Shown here piece by piece: positions 15,256 to 22,506 of a DNA stretch of 43,051 nucleotides. How positions within the stretch are numbered: the first letter of the stretch is position 1; the number at the start of each line of letters is the position of its first letter. Both the position numbers and the translations under genes were made by a program. The notes under the pieces were generated by a model. It searched no databases. It worked only from the letters and a program-made list of their open reading frames with translations, and had not been told where the DNA came from. This DNA comes from WRDS01 sp964492775 (GTDB taxonomy: Bacteria > Actinomycetota > Coriobacteriia > Anaerosomatales > PHET01): positions 1 through 43,051 of the forward strand of contig CAZBLH010000018.1 of assembly GCA_964492775.1 (NCBI GenBank). Direction: 5' to 3'.

Positions 15256-16643
15256 CGGCGGCGCCTCGCCCAGCTCGGCTCGATGCCCAGCTCCTCCCGG
15301 TACTTGGCTACGGTCCGGCGCGCGACCTTCACGCCCTCTTCGGCCAGCACCTCCGCAAGCTTCTGGTCGGAGTACGGCTTGGCGGGGTCCTCGTCCTTCA
15401 CGATATCGCGCAGGCGCTGCTTGATGCTCGTCGCCGCCACATCCATGCCTGTAGAGGTTCGATACCCGCCGCTGAAGAAATGCTTGAGCTCGAAGAGACC
15501 GTAGGGTGTGGCCATGTACTTGCCCGTAACGCCACGGGAGATCGTGGAGAGATGCACCCCAACCTCCACGGCCACGTCCTCGAGCCGCAGGGGCCTGAGC
15601 GGTCCCGTTCCGTCCTCGAAGAAGTCGCGCTGTGCCTGCAGGATGATCTCGGTGATGCGGCTCACCGTGTCCTTGCGGCGGTCGACGTTCTTGATGAAGC
15701 TCTCGGCGGACCGGATCTTCTCCTTCAGGTAGCGCCTCGTCTCGTCATCCGCCGACGAGCCGGTCTTGAGCATGGACCGGTACCGAGGGCTGACGCGAAG
15801 GGTCGGGAGCGCCTCGTTGTTCGGGATGATCAGCCAGTCGTCATCGAAGCGCCGAAGCGTCACGTCAGGCACGATGTAGCCCGGCGAGGGGCCTGGCGAG
15901 AACGCGCCGGCCGGGCGCGGGTTGAGCGTGCGCAGCAGCTCGACGAGGCGGCGGACCTCGTTCTCGTCGACGCGCAGTGCCCGGGCGATCTTGCGGTAGT
16001 GATTAGCCGCCACGTCGTCGAGGTGTTCTTTGATAATCCGAGTGAGCATCGGCTCGTCCATGCCGAGGTACTCCATCTCAAGACAGAGTGCTTCAGCGAG
16101 GTCACGCGCGCCGACGCCCGGCGGGTCCAGTTGCTGGACGGCAGCCAGCCCAGCCTCGGCCACTTCGAGCGAGACACCCGAGATTCGCGCTACCTCTTCC
16201 AGTGACCCGGCGAAGAAGCCGTCCTCATCCAGCGAGCCGATGACCGCGCGTGCGGCGCGATCGACGTCCTCGGGGATGTCGAAGAGCGAGAGCTGGTCGA
16301 GCAGATAGTCATCGAAGGACTGTGCGCCGCCCACGAAATCATCGGTGTTCGCCTGCTCGGCATTGGGGTCCCGAGGCGCGCGCGGCTCCATCGAGTCGAG
16401 GTCCTCGTACATCTCGAGCCACTCGTCCCACGAGCGATCATCCTCGGGCTGCTCGGGCAGCTCCTCACCCTCGACAGGCTCGTTGTCTGTTTCGTCGACC
16501 TCGAGAACAGGGTTCTCGAGCATCTCGACCTCGATCATCTGCTGAAGATCGGCGATAGGCATGGCGAGGATATTCAGCCCCTGGTAGACCTGGGGCGAGA
16601 GGGTGACCTTCTGTCTCAGATCGGGCCGCTGATGGAGTTCCAC
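15252..16643 (-). CDS. rpoN: RNA polymerase sigma-54 factor
   Basis: 463 residues from a GTG at 16641-16643 with GAGGGGGA upstream; the reading frame continues further upstream but without family similarity. Region I is Gln/Leu rich (LRQKVTLSPQVYQGLNIL), followed by an acidic region II (DETDNEPVEGEELPEQPEDD), the core-binding domain, the helix-turn-helix and the RpoN box ARRTVAKYRE (about 441-450). All landmarks of an active sigma-54 are present. It leads an operon with a sensor kinase and an NtrC-type activator. Sigma-54 is absent from most Actinobacteria, which makes it notable beside the actinobacterial-type whiA cluster. Confidence 0.95.
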   Translation of the reverse strand: MELHQRPDLRQKVTLSPQVYQGLNILAMPIADLQQMIEVEMLENPVLEVDETDNEPVEGEELPEQPEDDRSWDEWLEMYEDLDSMEPRAPRDPNAEQANTDDFVGGAQSFDDYLLDQLSLFDIPEDVDRAARAVIGSLDEDGFFAGSLEEVARISGVSLEVAEAGLAAVQQLDPPGVGARDLAEALCLEMEYLGMDEPMLTRIIKEHLDDVAANHYRKIARALRVDENEVRRLVELLRTLNPRPAGAFSPGPSPGYIVPDVTLRRFDDDWLIIPNNEALPTLRVSPRYRSMLKTGSSADDETRRYLKEKIRSAESFIKNVDRRKDTVSRITEIILQAQRDFFEDGTGPLRPLRLEDVAVEVGVHLSTISRGVTGKYMATPYGLFELKHFFSGGYRTSTGMDVAATSIKQRLRDIVKDEDPAKPYSDQKLAEVLAEEGVKVARRTVAKYREELGIEPSWARRRR

Positions 16644-16697
16644 GGGATCCCCCTCGGATCGCCGACACCCGGCCGCGAGCGGCCGCTGGATGCAAAA

Positions 16698-16706
16698 ATC
16701 ATACCA
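16698..16706 (-). promoter_or_regulatory. Extended -10 promoter of the rpoN operon
   Basis: On the minus strand TGG-TATGAT forms an extended -10 element (TATGAT at 16698-16703) about 55 bases before the rpoN start. The -35 region is weak. A CGGCCG-CGAG-CGGCCG hairpin lies in the leader close to the ribosome-binding site. Confidence 0.45.
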
Positions 16707-16798
16707 CCCAACAGAGGTATTCAGCCATCCGCCCAGCGCACTGCCCCCGTCACCTGCTTGCGCCAAGGGGAAGCAGGGCGCCGGGGGGACAACGAAGT

Positions 16799-17767
16799 CT
16801 AATCTCCCGGCGGCAGGATCGGCGCGGGCTCGCGCTCGGGAAGCTGCACGACCGCGATCGCCGCGAGCACCAGCAGCCCACCGAGAAGCTGCAGGCCGTT
16901 CATCGCCTCGCCGAACAAGACGTAGGCCCCGATTCCCGCAATCACGGGCTCTACGGTCGAGGTGACCGTAGCGTTGGTCGGCGGGATGTGGCGTAGAGCC
17001 ACAAGGAACGCCGAGAACGGGATCACCGTGCTCACAACAGCCATGTACACAATCGCCGCGGCAGCCCGCGGATCCGCGAAGACGCCGAGCACGGCTGATG
17101 GCCCGAGCGCGATCATCCAGAACAGGGTGGCGAAGCCGAGCCCATACACGAGCGTGGTGAACGCGCTGAATCTGGGAGCAGCCCAGCTCCCCATCAGCGA
17201 GTACAGGGCGAAGAAGACCGCCGACAGCAGCCCCCAGGCCACTCCGGTCGGCGACACGAGCAACCCGCCGGAGCCGAACGCGCCCACGACGAGCCCGCAT
17301 CCGGCGATGGACAGTAGAACACCCGTCGGTAGGCTCCAGGTGAACCGGTGTCCCATGAACGCGACGCTCACGACCAGCACAATCACTGGGGCTAGGTACT
17401 CGAGCAGGATCGCCGTCGCGACGTTCGTGAGCGAAATTGCCTTGAAGTAGGTGAAGTGCACACCCGCCATCCCGAAGACCCCAAAGACGGCCATGAACGG
17501 CAGCGAGCGGGGTGAGACCTTGAGATCCTCTCGGCGACGGATGAGGAGGTACGCCAGAAGCACTAGGCAGGAGGCGAGCGCCCGGCCGCCCGACAGCACG
17601 GCGGGGTCGATCTCGATTCCGAGCGGGGCCAGCGGCCAAGAGGCATTCTCGGGCCCGGGCTTGGAGAACAGCCACTTCGCCGTCAGGCCACCCGTCGCCC
17701 AGCACGCTGCGGCAAGCAGCGCGAGAGCGTACCCGAACAGCCGTCCCCGCTCACGAGTCTGAGGCAT
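16799..17767 (-). CDS. EamA-family (DMT) permease
   Basis: 322 residues from the ATG at 17765-17767, with AAGGAG just upstream. About ten hydrophobic helices arranged as two EamA repeats; the second opens near GVAWGLLSAVFFALYSLMG, and the TSTVEPVIAGIGAYVLFGE motif near the end is typical. These drug/metabolite transporters usually export amino acids or small metabolites. Its start overlaps the end of the CDF transporter gene by 17 bases, so the two are translationally coupled. The substrate cannot be told from the sequence. Confidence 0.88.
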   Translation of the reverse strand: MPQTRERGRLFGYALALLAAACWATGGLTAKWLFSKPGPENASWPLAPLGIEIDPAVLSGGRALASCLVLLAYLLIRRREDLKVSPRSLPFMAVFGVFGMAGVHFTYFKAISLTNVATAILLEYLAPVIVLVVSVAFMGHRFTWSLPTGVLLSIAGCGLVVGAFGSGGLLVSPTGVAWGLLSAVFFALYSLMGSWAAPRFSAFTTLVYGLGFATLFWMIALGPSAVLGVFADPRAAAAIVYMAVVSTVIPFSAFLVALRHIPPTNATVTSTVEPVIAGIGAYVLFGEAMNGLQLLGGLLVLAAIAVVQLPEREPAPILPPGD

Positions 17768-18803
17768 CGGGCTCCTTGCCGGAATTGCTGGGGGTATTGC
17801 CCTGTGGGGTCGGGGCGTCACCTGCTCCCGCCGGGGCCAGAGCGACTCCCGCGTCGGACTCCTCGACCGTCTTCTCGATCTGATACTCGTCGTACGGCTC
17901 GAGATGGACGATCGCATCGACGACTTCGTCGAAGTTGTCGACCAGGAACCGCTCGACGCCTTCGGCGACGTGGTGGCCCTCAGCGACCGAGGAACGCCCA
18001 TCAACCTGAACGTGCAGGTCCACGTAGACCTCCGAAGCCGCGCCGCGAGTACGTACCCCGTGGCAGCCCAGCACGCCGGGATAGCCGAGCACACTTTCGC
18101 ATATCACCTGCGGATCGATTCGCGCCGAATCCGAAAGCGTCGCGCTCGCCTGCTTGATGACGCCCCATGCGGTATAGGCGATCGCGCCAGCGACCAACAG
18201 CGCGACGATCGGGTCAGCCTTGAGCAGCGCGGGCTGACCGGTCGCGTGGCCAATACGCACGAGCACGAGCGAGGCTATGACACCAAGGCTCACGAGAACG
18301 TCTGAGGCGGTGTGGCTGGCATCCGCGGTGAGTATCTCGCTACCGAACCGCTTGCCCGCTCGCCGCTCCCAAAGCGAAGTGAACGCGTTGACCGCAAGCG
18401 TGCCGACCATAACTGCGAACGACGCTGGGCTTACGACCGGTGGCTCTACGGTACCCGCGAGCTGCTGCAACGCACCGGCGCCGATTCTGTAGGCAGCGAA
18501 TGCCAGCATTACCGCGATCGCCATCGACGCGTAGGTTTCGAATTTGTAGTGCCCGTAGGGGTGCGTACGGTCCGCCGGTCTTGAAGCGAAGGAGATTCCG
18601 ACAAGCCCAATGACGTTGCTGGTCCCGTCGAAGAGCGAGTGGAACCCGTCCGCCTGCATCGCGGTGGAGCCCGAGACCGTCCCCCATAGAAGCTTCGCGA
18701 GCGCAACGCTCAAGTTGAGGACGAGCACCACCCAAAGTACCGTGCGCACGTTGTGCGCACGCTCGGGCATCCGCTCTGAATCCTTGGGCCTCTGGTACCC
18801 CAC
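17751..18803 (-). CDS. Cation diffusion facilitator (CDF) metal transporter
   Basis: 350 residues. Six membrane helices; the metal-site motifs are ADGFHSLFDG in TM2 and ASHTASD (H-x3-D) in TM5. The cytoplasmic C-terminal ferredoxin-like domain contains VDLHVQVDG. A 45-residue low-complexity acidic tail closes the protein. CDF proteins use proton antiport to export Zn(II), Fe(II), Mn(II) or Co(II). It is divergent from the CsoR-family regulator, with two dyads between them, so it is the likely regulated target. Starts at a GTG (18801-18803) or an ATG at 18770 are possible. Confidence 0.9.
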   Translation of the reverse strand: MGYQRPKDSERMPERAHNVRTVLWVVLVLNLSVALAKLLWGTVSGSTAMQADGFHSLFDGTSNVIGLVGISFASRPADRTHPYGHYKFETYASMAIAVMLAFAAYRIGAGALQQLAGTVEPPVVSPASFAVMVGTLAVNAFTSLWERRAGKRFGSEILTADASHTASDVLVSLGVIASLVLVRIGHATGQPALLKADPIVALLVAGAIAYTAWGVIKQASATLSDSARIDPQVICESVLGYPGVLGCHGVRTRGAASEVYVDLHVQVDGRSSVAEGHHVAEGVERFLVDNFDEVVDAIVHLEPYDEYQIEKTVEESDAGVALAPAGAGDAPTPQGNTPSNSGKEPDASDS

Positions 18804-18827
18804 GTGAAATTCGGCTCCTTGCCGCTC

Positions 18828-18846
18828 AATACCCCACCGGGGTATT
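18828..18846. promoter_or_regulatory. CsoR-type operator dyad 1
   Basis: AATACCCC-ACC-GGGGTATT is a perfect 8+8 dyad between the CDF and CsoR-family genes. It directly abuts a GATAAT element that could be the minus-strand -10 box of the CDF gene. Position and sequence fit autorepression and CDF repression by the adjacent CsoR-family protein. Confidence 0.7.
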
Positions 18847-18851
18847 ATCAG

Positions 18852-18862
18852 CCCCTTAGGGG
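18852..18862. promoter_or_regulatory. Second GC-rich dyad, candidate operator 2
   Basis: CCCCT-T-AGGGG is centred 20 bp from dyad 1, two helical turns, so two regulator tetramers could bind side by side. It sits between a possible TTATCA -35 and GATATA -10 (17-base spacer) of the regulator gene. Confidence 0.5.
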
Positions 18863-18899
18863 TTAGGGATATACGTTAGCAGACCGAGGGAGCTCATAT

Positions 18900-19199
18900 A
18901 TGTCCAGCGACCCGATCGCCGCAATCCCCGAAGGTGATGAACAGACCCGCATCCTCAACCGGCTGAAGAGGCTCGAGGGGCAGATTCGGGGCGTGCGCCG
19001 CATGATTGAATCCGGTGAGCAGTGCGACTCCGTGCTCACGCAGGTCTCGGCCGCGCGCTCGGCATTGAACCAGGTCAGCCTACTCATAGTGGGCCAAGCG
19101 ATGAGAAACTGCATCACCGCGGACGAGTCGGCCAGCCGCGAGGAGGTCGTCGACGAAGCCGTCCGCACGTTCCTTCGATACTCTTCCTGCGTGAAGTAA
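18900..19199 (+). CDS. CsoR/CstR-family repressor lacking the His ligand
   Basis: 99 residues with GAGGGAG upstream of the ATG. RLKRLEGQIRGVRRMIESGEQCDSVLTQVSAARSALNQV is the hallmark of the CsoR/RcnR/FrmR all-helical repressors. Copper-sensing CsoR uses Cys, His and Cys; here the cysteines are C42 and C71 (the same 29-residue spacing), but the position four before C71, normally His, is Ala67. That resembles CstR, which senses persulfides through two cysteines. An additional C97 lies near the C-terminus. Divergent from the CDF gene, with operator-like dyads between. Effector: Cu(I), another metal or a persulfide; unresolved. Confidence 0.88.
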   Translation: MSSDPIAAIPEGDEQTRILNRLKRLEGQIRGVRRMIESGEQCDSVLTQVSAARSALNQVSLLIVGQAMRNCITADESASREEVVDEAVRTFLRYSSCVK

Positions 19200-19215
19200 C
19201 GCCCTGAAGGACCCA

Positions 19216-19235
19216 GGCGCCGAAGCACCGGCGCC
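19216..19235 (+). terminator. Hairpin between repressor and chelatase-like genes
   Basis: GGCGCCG (19216-19222), loop AAGCAC, CGGCGCC (19229-19235). A 7-bp GC stem without a T-run, so more likely an attenuating or processing hairpin than a full terminator. Confidence 0.35.
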
Positions 19236-19257
19236 GCATCCGGGAATCGACGCGACC

Positions 19258-20469
19258 GTGATGTGGATGTGGATCGCACTCGTTATAGGCGCGCTGCTCA
19301 CCGGCGCATTCATGGTAGCCGTGTTGGTGTCTCCTCGGCGCGCCGAGACCGTCTTCATCTTGTCGGGGCTCCTGGCCGCAGGCGTGGTCGGGTACTTGTT
19401 CACCACGATCGCCGCTCAGTACCAGCGGCTCGACGCCATCGGCTATGCGGCAGCCGTACTCGCACTCGGTCTCGTTGGCGGCTGGGCACTGACCGCGTCG
19501 CTTCTGGAGAAGACGGTACCCGAACATGTGCTTCCAGCCATTACGATCCCGCCCGCCGAACAGGCCCGGACCGCAGTCGTTGTCACCGCGTGCGTCGAGA
19601 CATCTGAGTACTCCGTACCCTCGACCGCTGCCATCCTGCGAGACCTCGACGAGGAGGACCTCATCAGAGCATCGCTCAGCAGCATCCCGCTACTGCACTT
19701 CTCCCAGAAGTCACGTTACCGGGCGATCGGAGGTACGAGCCCTGCGTGTCAGGAGGTCGGACGAATCGCGGACGGCCTTTCTGCGATCCTGTCCCGCGAC
19801 CGGTTCGCCCCCGCACGGGTGGCCTGCTGCACGCGTGGTAACCGCCTCGTCGACGTGGTGGCTGGTGCAGTGAACGAGGGGTTCCGTGCGATTGTCGTGG
19901 TCGAACTGTCCGTGGGTGAGTCACTTGAGGCTGCAGAGGCCAAGCGCGAGGTTGACGCCTTGCGCCTCGCGCAGCACGGGGTGACCGTCTCCTATACGGG
20001 CCAGCTCTGCGGATCAGACGCACTTGTTGAGATGCTCACCGATCGCGTATGCAGAGCACTCGAGACTCATGAGTCCACGGGTGTAGCCCTTATCGGCCAT
20101 GGCCAGACGGAACGTCACGCGCGGCTGAATCCCGGATTCGATGAGGCCGAGAACTCGTTTCTGAACCGTCTCAAAGTGAGGCTACTCGAAGAGGGTCTAC
20201 CCGAGCAGCACGTTCGAATCGCGTGGGCCGAATGGGACTCCCCCGACGTGACCTCGGCGGTCAGACACCTGGCCGCGCTCGGCTGCCGGCGTGTGCTGAT
20301 CGTGCCTGCGGTCTTCTGCGTCGACACCATGGTGACGCTGCTCGACCTCGAGCTCGCCGTGCGTCAGGCACGCGTAGACGAAGAAGTATCGACCGTCACG
20401 CTCCCTGCATGGGGAAGCGATGAGGCGCTCGTGGCCGAGCTCGCAAGACAGGTGGAGGCGCTAGCCTGA
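19258..20469 (+). CDS. Membrane-anchored ferrochelatase-like protein
   Basis: 403 residues; start GTG 19258 or ATG 19261. Three hydrophobic segments (about 4-24, 31-52, 60-80) precede a soluble domain (about 100-403) with ferrochelatase features in order: an N-terminal ...AAILRDLDEEDLI, RYRAIGGTSPACQEVGRIADGL, a central IGHGQT (H281), a VLIVPAVFCVD strand and a terminal PAWGSDEALVAELARQVE. Class II chelatases insert iron into (copro)porphyrin. The usual catalytic DHLETL segment reads VDTMVTLLDLE, so activity is uncertain. It follows the CsoR-family gene by 58 bases and converges on the PHP gene with a 9-base overlap. Metal- or tetrapyrrole-related function is inferred. Confidence 0.68.
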   Translation: MMWMWIALVIGALLTGAFMVAVLVSPRRAETVFILSGLLAAGVVGYLFTTIAAQYQRLDAIGYAAAVLALGLVGGWALTASLLEKTVPEHVLPAITIPPAEQARTAVVVTACVETSEYSVPSTAAILRDLDEEDLIRASLSSIPLLHFSQKSRYRAIGGTSPACQEVGRIADGLSAILSRDRFAPARVACCTRGNRLVDVVAGAVNEGFRAIVVVELSVGESLEAAEAKREVDALRLAQHGVTVSYTGQLCGSDALVEMLTDRVCRALETHESTGVALIGHGQTERHARLNPGFDEAENSFLNRLKVRLLEEGLPEQHVRIAWAEWDSPDVTSAVRHLAALGCRRVLIVPAVFCVDTMVTLLDLELAVRQARVDEEVSTVTLPAWGSDEALVAELARQVEALA

Positions 20470-21210
20470 GCTGCGCCCCGCTTGAGCGGCTGCTGGCCTG
20501 CATAGCGCCGAGTTGCATGCCTGCTGGCGGCGTATCTTCGGGTAGCTGCGCGCGAGCCTCCAAGAGAAGGACAGACCGTTGCGCTCGGACTCCGCGCGAG
20601 TCTCGCATGCCAAGATCGACGCCTTGACCTCCTCGGCGCTCCGTCCCCGGAATCGGGTGAAGCCTTTGCCTACCGCCTGAAGGAAGTGAGCGTCGCTGCC
20701 GCCGGTCGCGGCGATGCCGTGGCCTCCCGCAAAGATCTTGGCTGCCACACTGTTGGCCCACACAAGGAACGGCATGGAGTTGTAGATCTCGAGCGCGTGG
20801 AAGGCCCAGTCGTTCACGGCGTCCGCGAAGAGGTTCCTGCCGAACGGCCCGAACACTCCCCTGTTGGAGAACGGGTGTGCGACGACCGCAATACCACCCT
20901 GCGCCTCGATGGCACGCACCGTGTCGGCGGGAGACATCATCGCGGGCACGTGCTCGGTAAGGAACAGGCCGAGAATGTGCCCGTCCGTGGTGTCTACTTC
21001 TTCTCCGACGATCACGTCGAAGCGGTACTCCCCCGCCCCCAGTATCTCGCGTGCGAGAAGAGCGCCTTCGATGGTGTTGTGATCGGTGATTGCGATGACA
21101 TCCAGATCGGTGGAGTTCTCAACGTACTCCATGATCTCGCTGATGGAGGCTGTGCCGTCGGAATGGTCGGAGTGGATGTGCAGGTCGGCCTTGCCCCAGT
21201 ATGTGTTCAC
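20461..21210 (-). CDS. PHP-domain metal-dependent phosphoesterase
   Basis: 249 residues from a GTG. ADLHIHSDHSDG at the N-terminus and AITDHNTIEGA form the first PHP motifs; VGEEVDTTDGHILGLF, VAHPF and GGSDAHF supply the remaining His/Asp metal ligands. Such stand-alone PHP proteins hydrolyse phosphate esters or nucleotides (for example 3',5'-bisphosphate nucleotidase types) with a trinuclear metal centre. It lies 88 bases after the aminotransferase stop on the same strand. The last 30 residues are poorly conserved in appearance and rich in Ala/Gln/Arg. Confidence 0.85.
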   Translation of the reverse strand: MNTYWGKADLHIHSDHSDGTASISEIMEYVENSTDLDVIAITDHNTIEGALLAREILGAGEYRFDVIVGEEVDTTDGHILGLFLTEHVPAMMSPADTVRAIEAQGGIAVVAHPFSNRGVFGPFGRNLFADAVNDWAFHALEIYNSMPFLVWANSVAAKIFAGGHGIAATGGSDAHFLQAVGKGFTRFRGRSAEEVKASILACETRAESERNGLSFSWRLARSYPKIRRQQACNSALCRPAAAQAGRSSG

Positions 21211-21298
21211 GCTCTGGTGACCCCTAACCTCGTGCCGCCGATGCAGCCGGATGTTCGATCGGGACTGTGCAAACCGCGAGCCAACGGTCCGGCAACGG

Positions 21299-22453
21299 CT
21301 ACAGAGCCGCTCCCCACGCTACAAGACGCCGGACACCTTCCGCAAGACGTTCGAGCGATGTCGCGTAGCTGAAACGGAGGAATCCCTCGCCGCCTTTGCC
21401 GAAATCGACTCCAGGTGCACATGCTACACCTGCTTCATCGAGCAAACGGCGCGAAAGGTTTAGCGAATCCTCGCCCCAGCACCGCGCATCTGCGAAGACG
21501 TAGAACGCGCCACACGGCTCGCAGTCGATCTTGAGCCCGGCCTCTCGAAGCCCCGGGAGGAGGAAGCGCCTGCGCTCGTCGTAGAGCGATCGCATCCGGG
21601 CGACCTCATCCTGAGCCTGCGTGAGCGCGACTACGCCGGCGTGCTGCACGAACGCGTTCGCCGCCAGGAAGAAGTTCTGCTGGATCACCTCGGCAGGGCG
21701 AACGAACTCGCGGGGCGCTATCAAGTAGCCCAGACGCCAGCCAGTCATCGCGTATGCCTTTGAGAAACCATTCAGGACGAATGCGCGGTCGGTGTACTCG
21801 AGGATCGAACGATCCTTCCCGCAGAAGTTCAGCCCGTGATAGATCTCGTCACTTGCGATGTAGACGCCCGTGTCGGAGGCGACGCGCGCGAGCATTGCGA
21901 AGTCCTCGTCGTCAAGCACCGCGCCCGTCGGGTTCGAGGGCGACGTAACCATGATCGCCTTCGTACGCGGTCCGATCGCCGCACGCAACTCGGATTCGTT
22001 GAAGCGGAACCCGTTCTCGGCGCGTACCTGCACGAGCTTGGCCACACCACCGAGGAATGTGACGTAGTTCGGGTAGGCCGGGTAGCACGGGTCCGGCATG
22101 ATGACCTCGTCCCCGGGGTCGAGCAACGCACCGAACAGAAGGAGCATCGCTGGACTGGTTCCCTGGGTTACGACGATGTCAGACGGGCTCACGTCCACGC
22201 CATACGAGGCGCTGTAGTGGGACGTGATAGCCTCCCGCAGACTCGGCAGGCCAAGCGACTGCGTGTAGTGCGTGGAACCGTCCTCGATCGCCGCCTCGCC
22301 TGCACGGGCGATGATCTCGGGAGTCGGGAAATCCGGATCCCCGATCTCGAGGTGGACGATGTCACGCCCTGCAGCTTCGAGCGCATGTGCTCTTGCCACC
22401 AGGTCCATCACGATGAAAGGACGCATGGCCCTCGACCGGCTCGATACGCTCAA
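21299..22453 (-). CDS. Class I/II PLP-dependent aminotransferase
   Basis: About 384 residues from a TTG at 22451-22453, chosen for the GGGGGAG seven bases upstream; a GTG at 22508-22510, overlapping the preceding stop codon, is the alternative and would add a 19-residue tail. HLEIGDPDFPTPE, HYTQSLGLPSLREAI, SPSNPTGAV and VLNGFSKAYAMTGWRLGY (Schiff-base Lys in SKAYAM) are the motifs of fold-type I aspartate-family aminotransferases. The substrate is undetermined. It follows the B12-radical SAM gene closely, so it may act on the same unknown metabolite. Confidence 0.92.
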   Translation of the reverse strand: MSVSSRSRAMRPFIVMDLVARAHALEAAGRDIVHLEIGDPDFPTPEIIARAGEAAIEDGSTHYTQSLGLPSLREAITSHYSASYGVDVSPSDIVVTQGTSPAMLLLFGALLDPGDEVIMPDPCYPAYPNYVTFLGGVAKLVQVRAENGFRFNESELRAAIGPRTKAIMVTSPSNPTGAVLDDEDFAMLARVASDTGVYIASDEIYHGLNFCGKDRSILEYTDRAFVLNGFSKAYAMTGWRLGYLIAPREFVRPAEVIQQNFFLAANAFVQHAGVVALTQAQDEVARMRSLYDERRRFLLPGLREAGLKIDCEPCGAFYVFADARCWGEDSLNLSRRLLDEAGVACAPGVDFGKGGEGFLRFSYATSLERLAEGVRRLVAWGAAL

Positions 22454-22506
22454 CGATCCGCTCCCCCCTGCCGTCCCCAGTCGGCGCACGTGCGGCGCCG
22501 CCCCGG

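Noticed and set aside
16753..16777. CCTGCTT/AAGCAGG inverted repeat between the EamA and rpoN genes as a terminator
   Set aside because: A 7-bp stem with an 11-base loop and no T-run is too weak to call, though it is in a suitable place downstream of the EamA gene.
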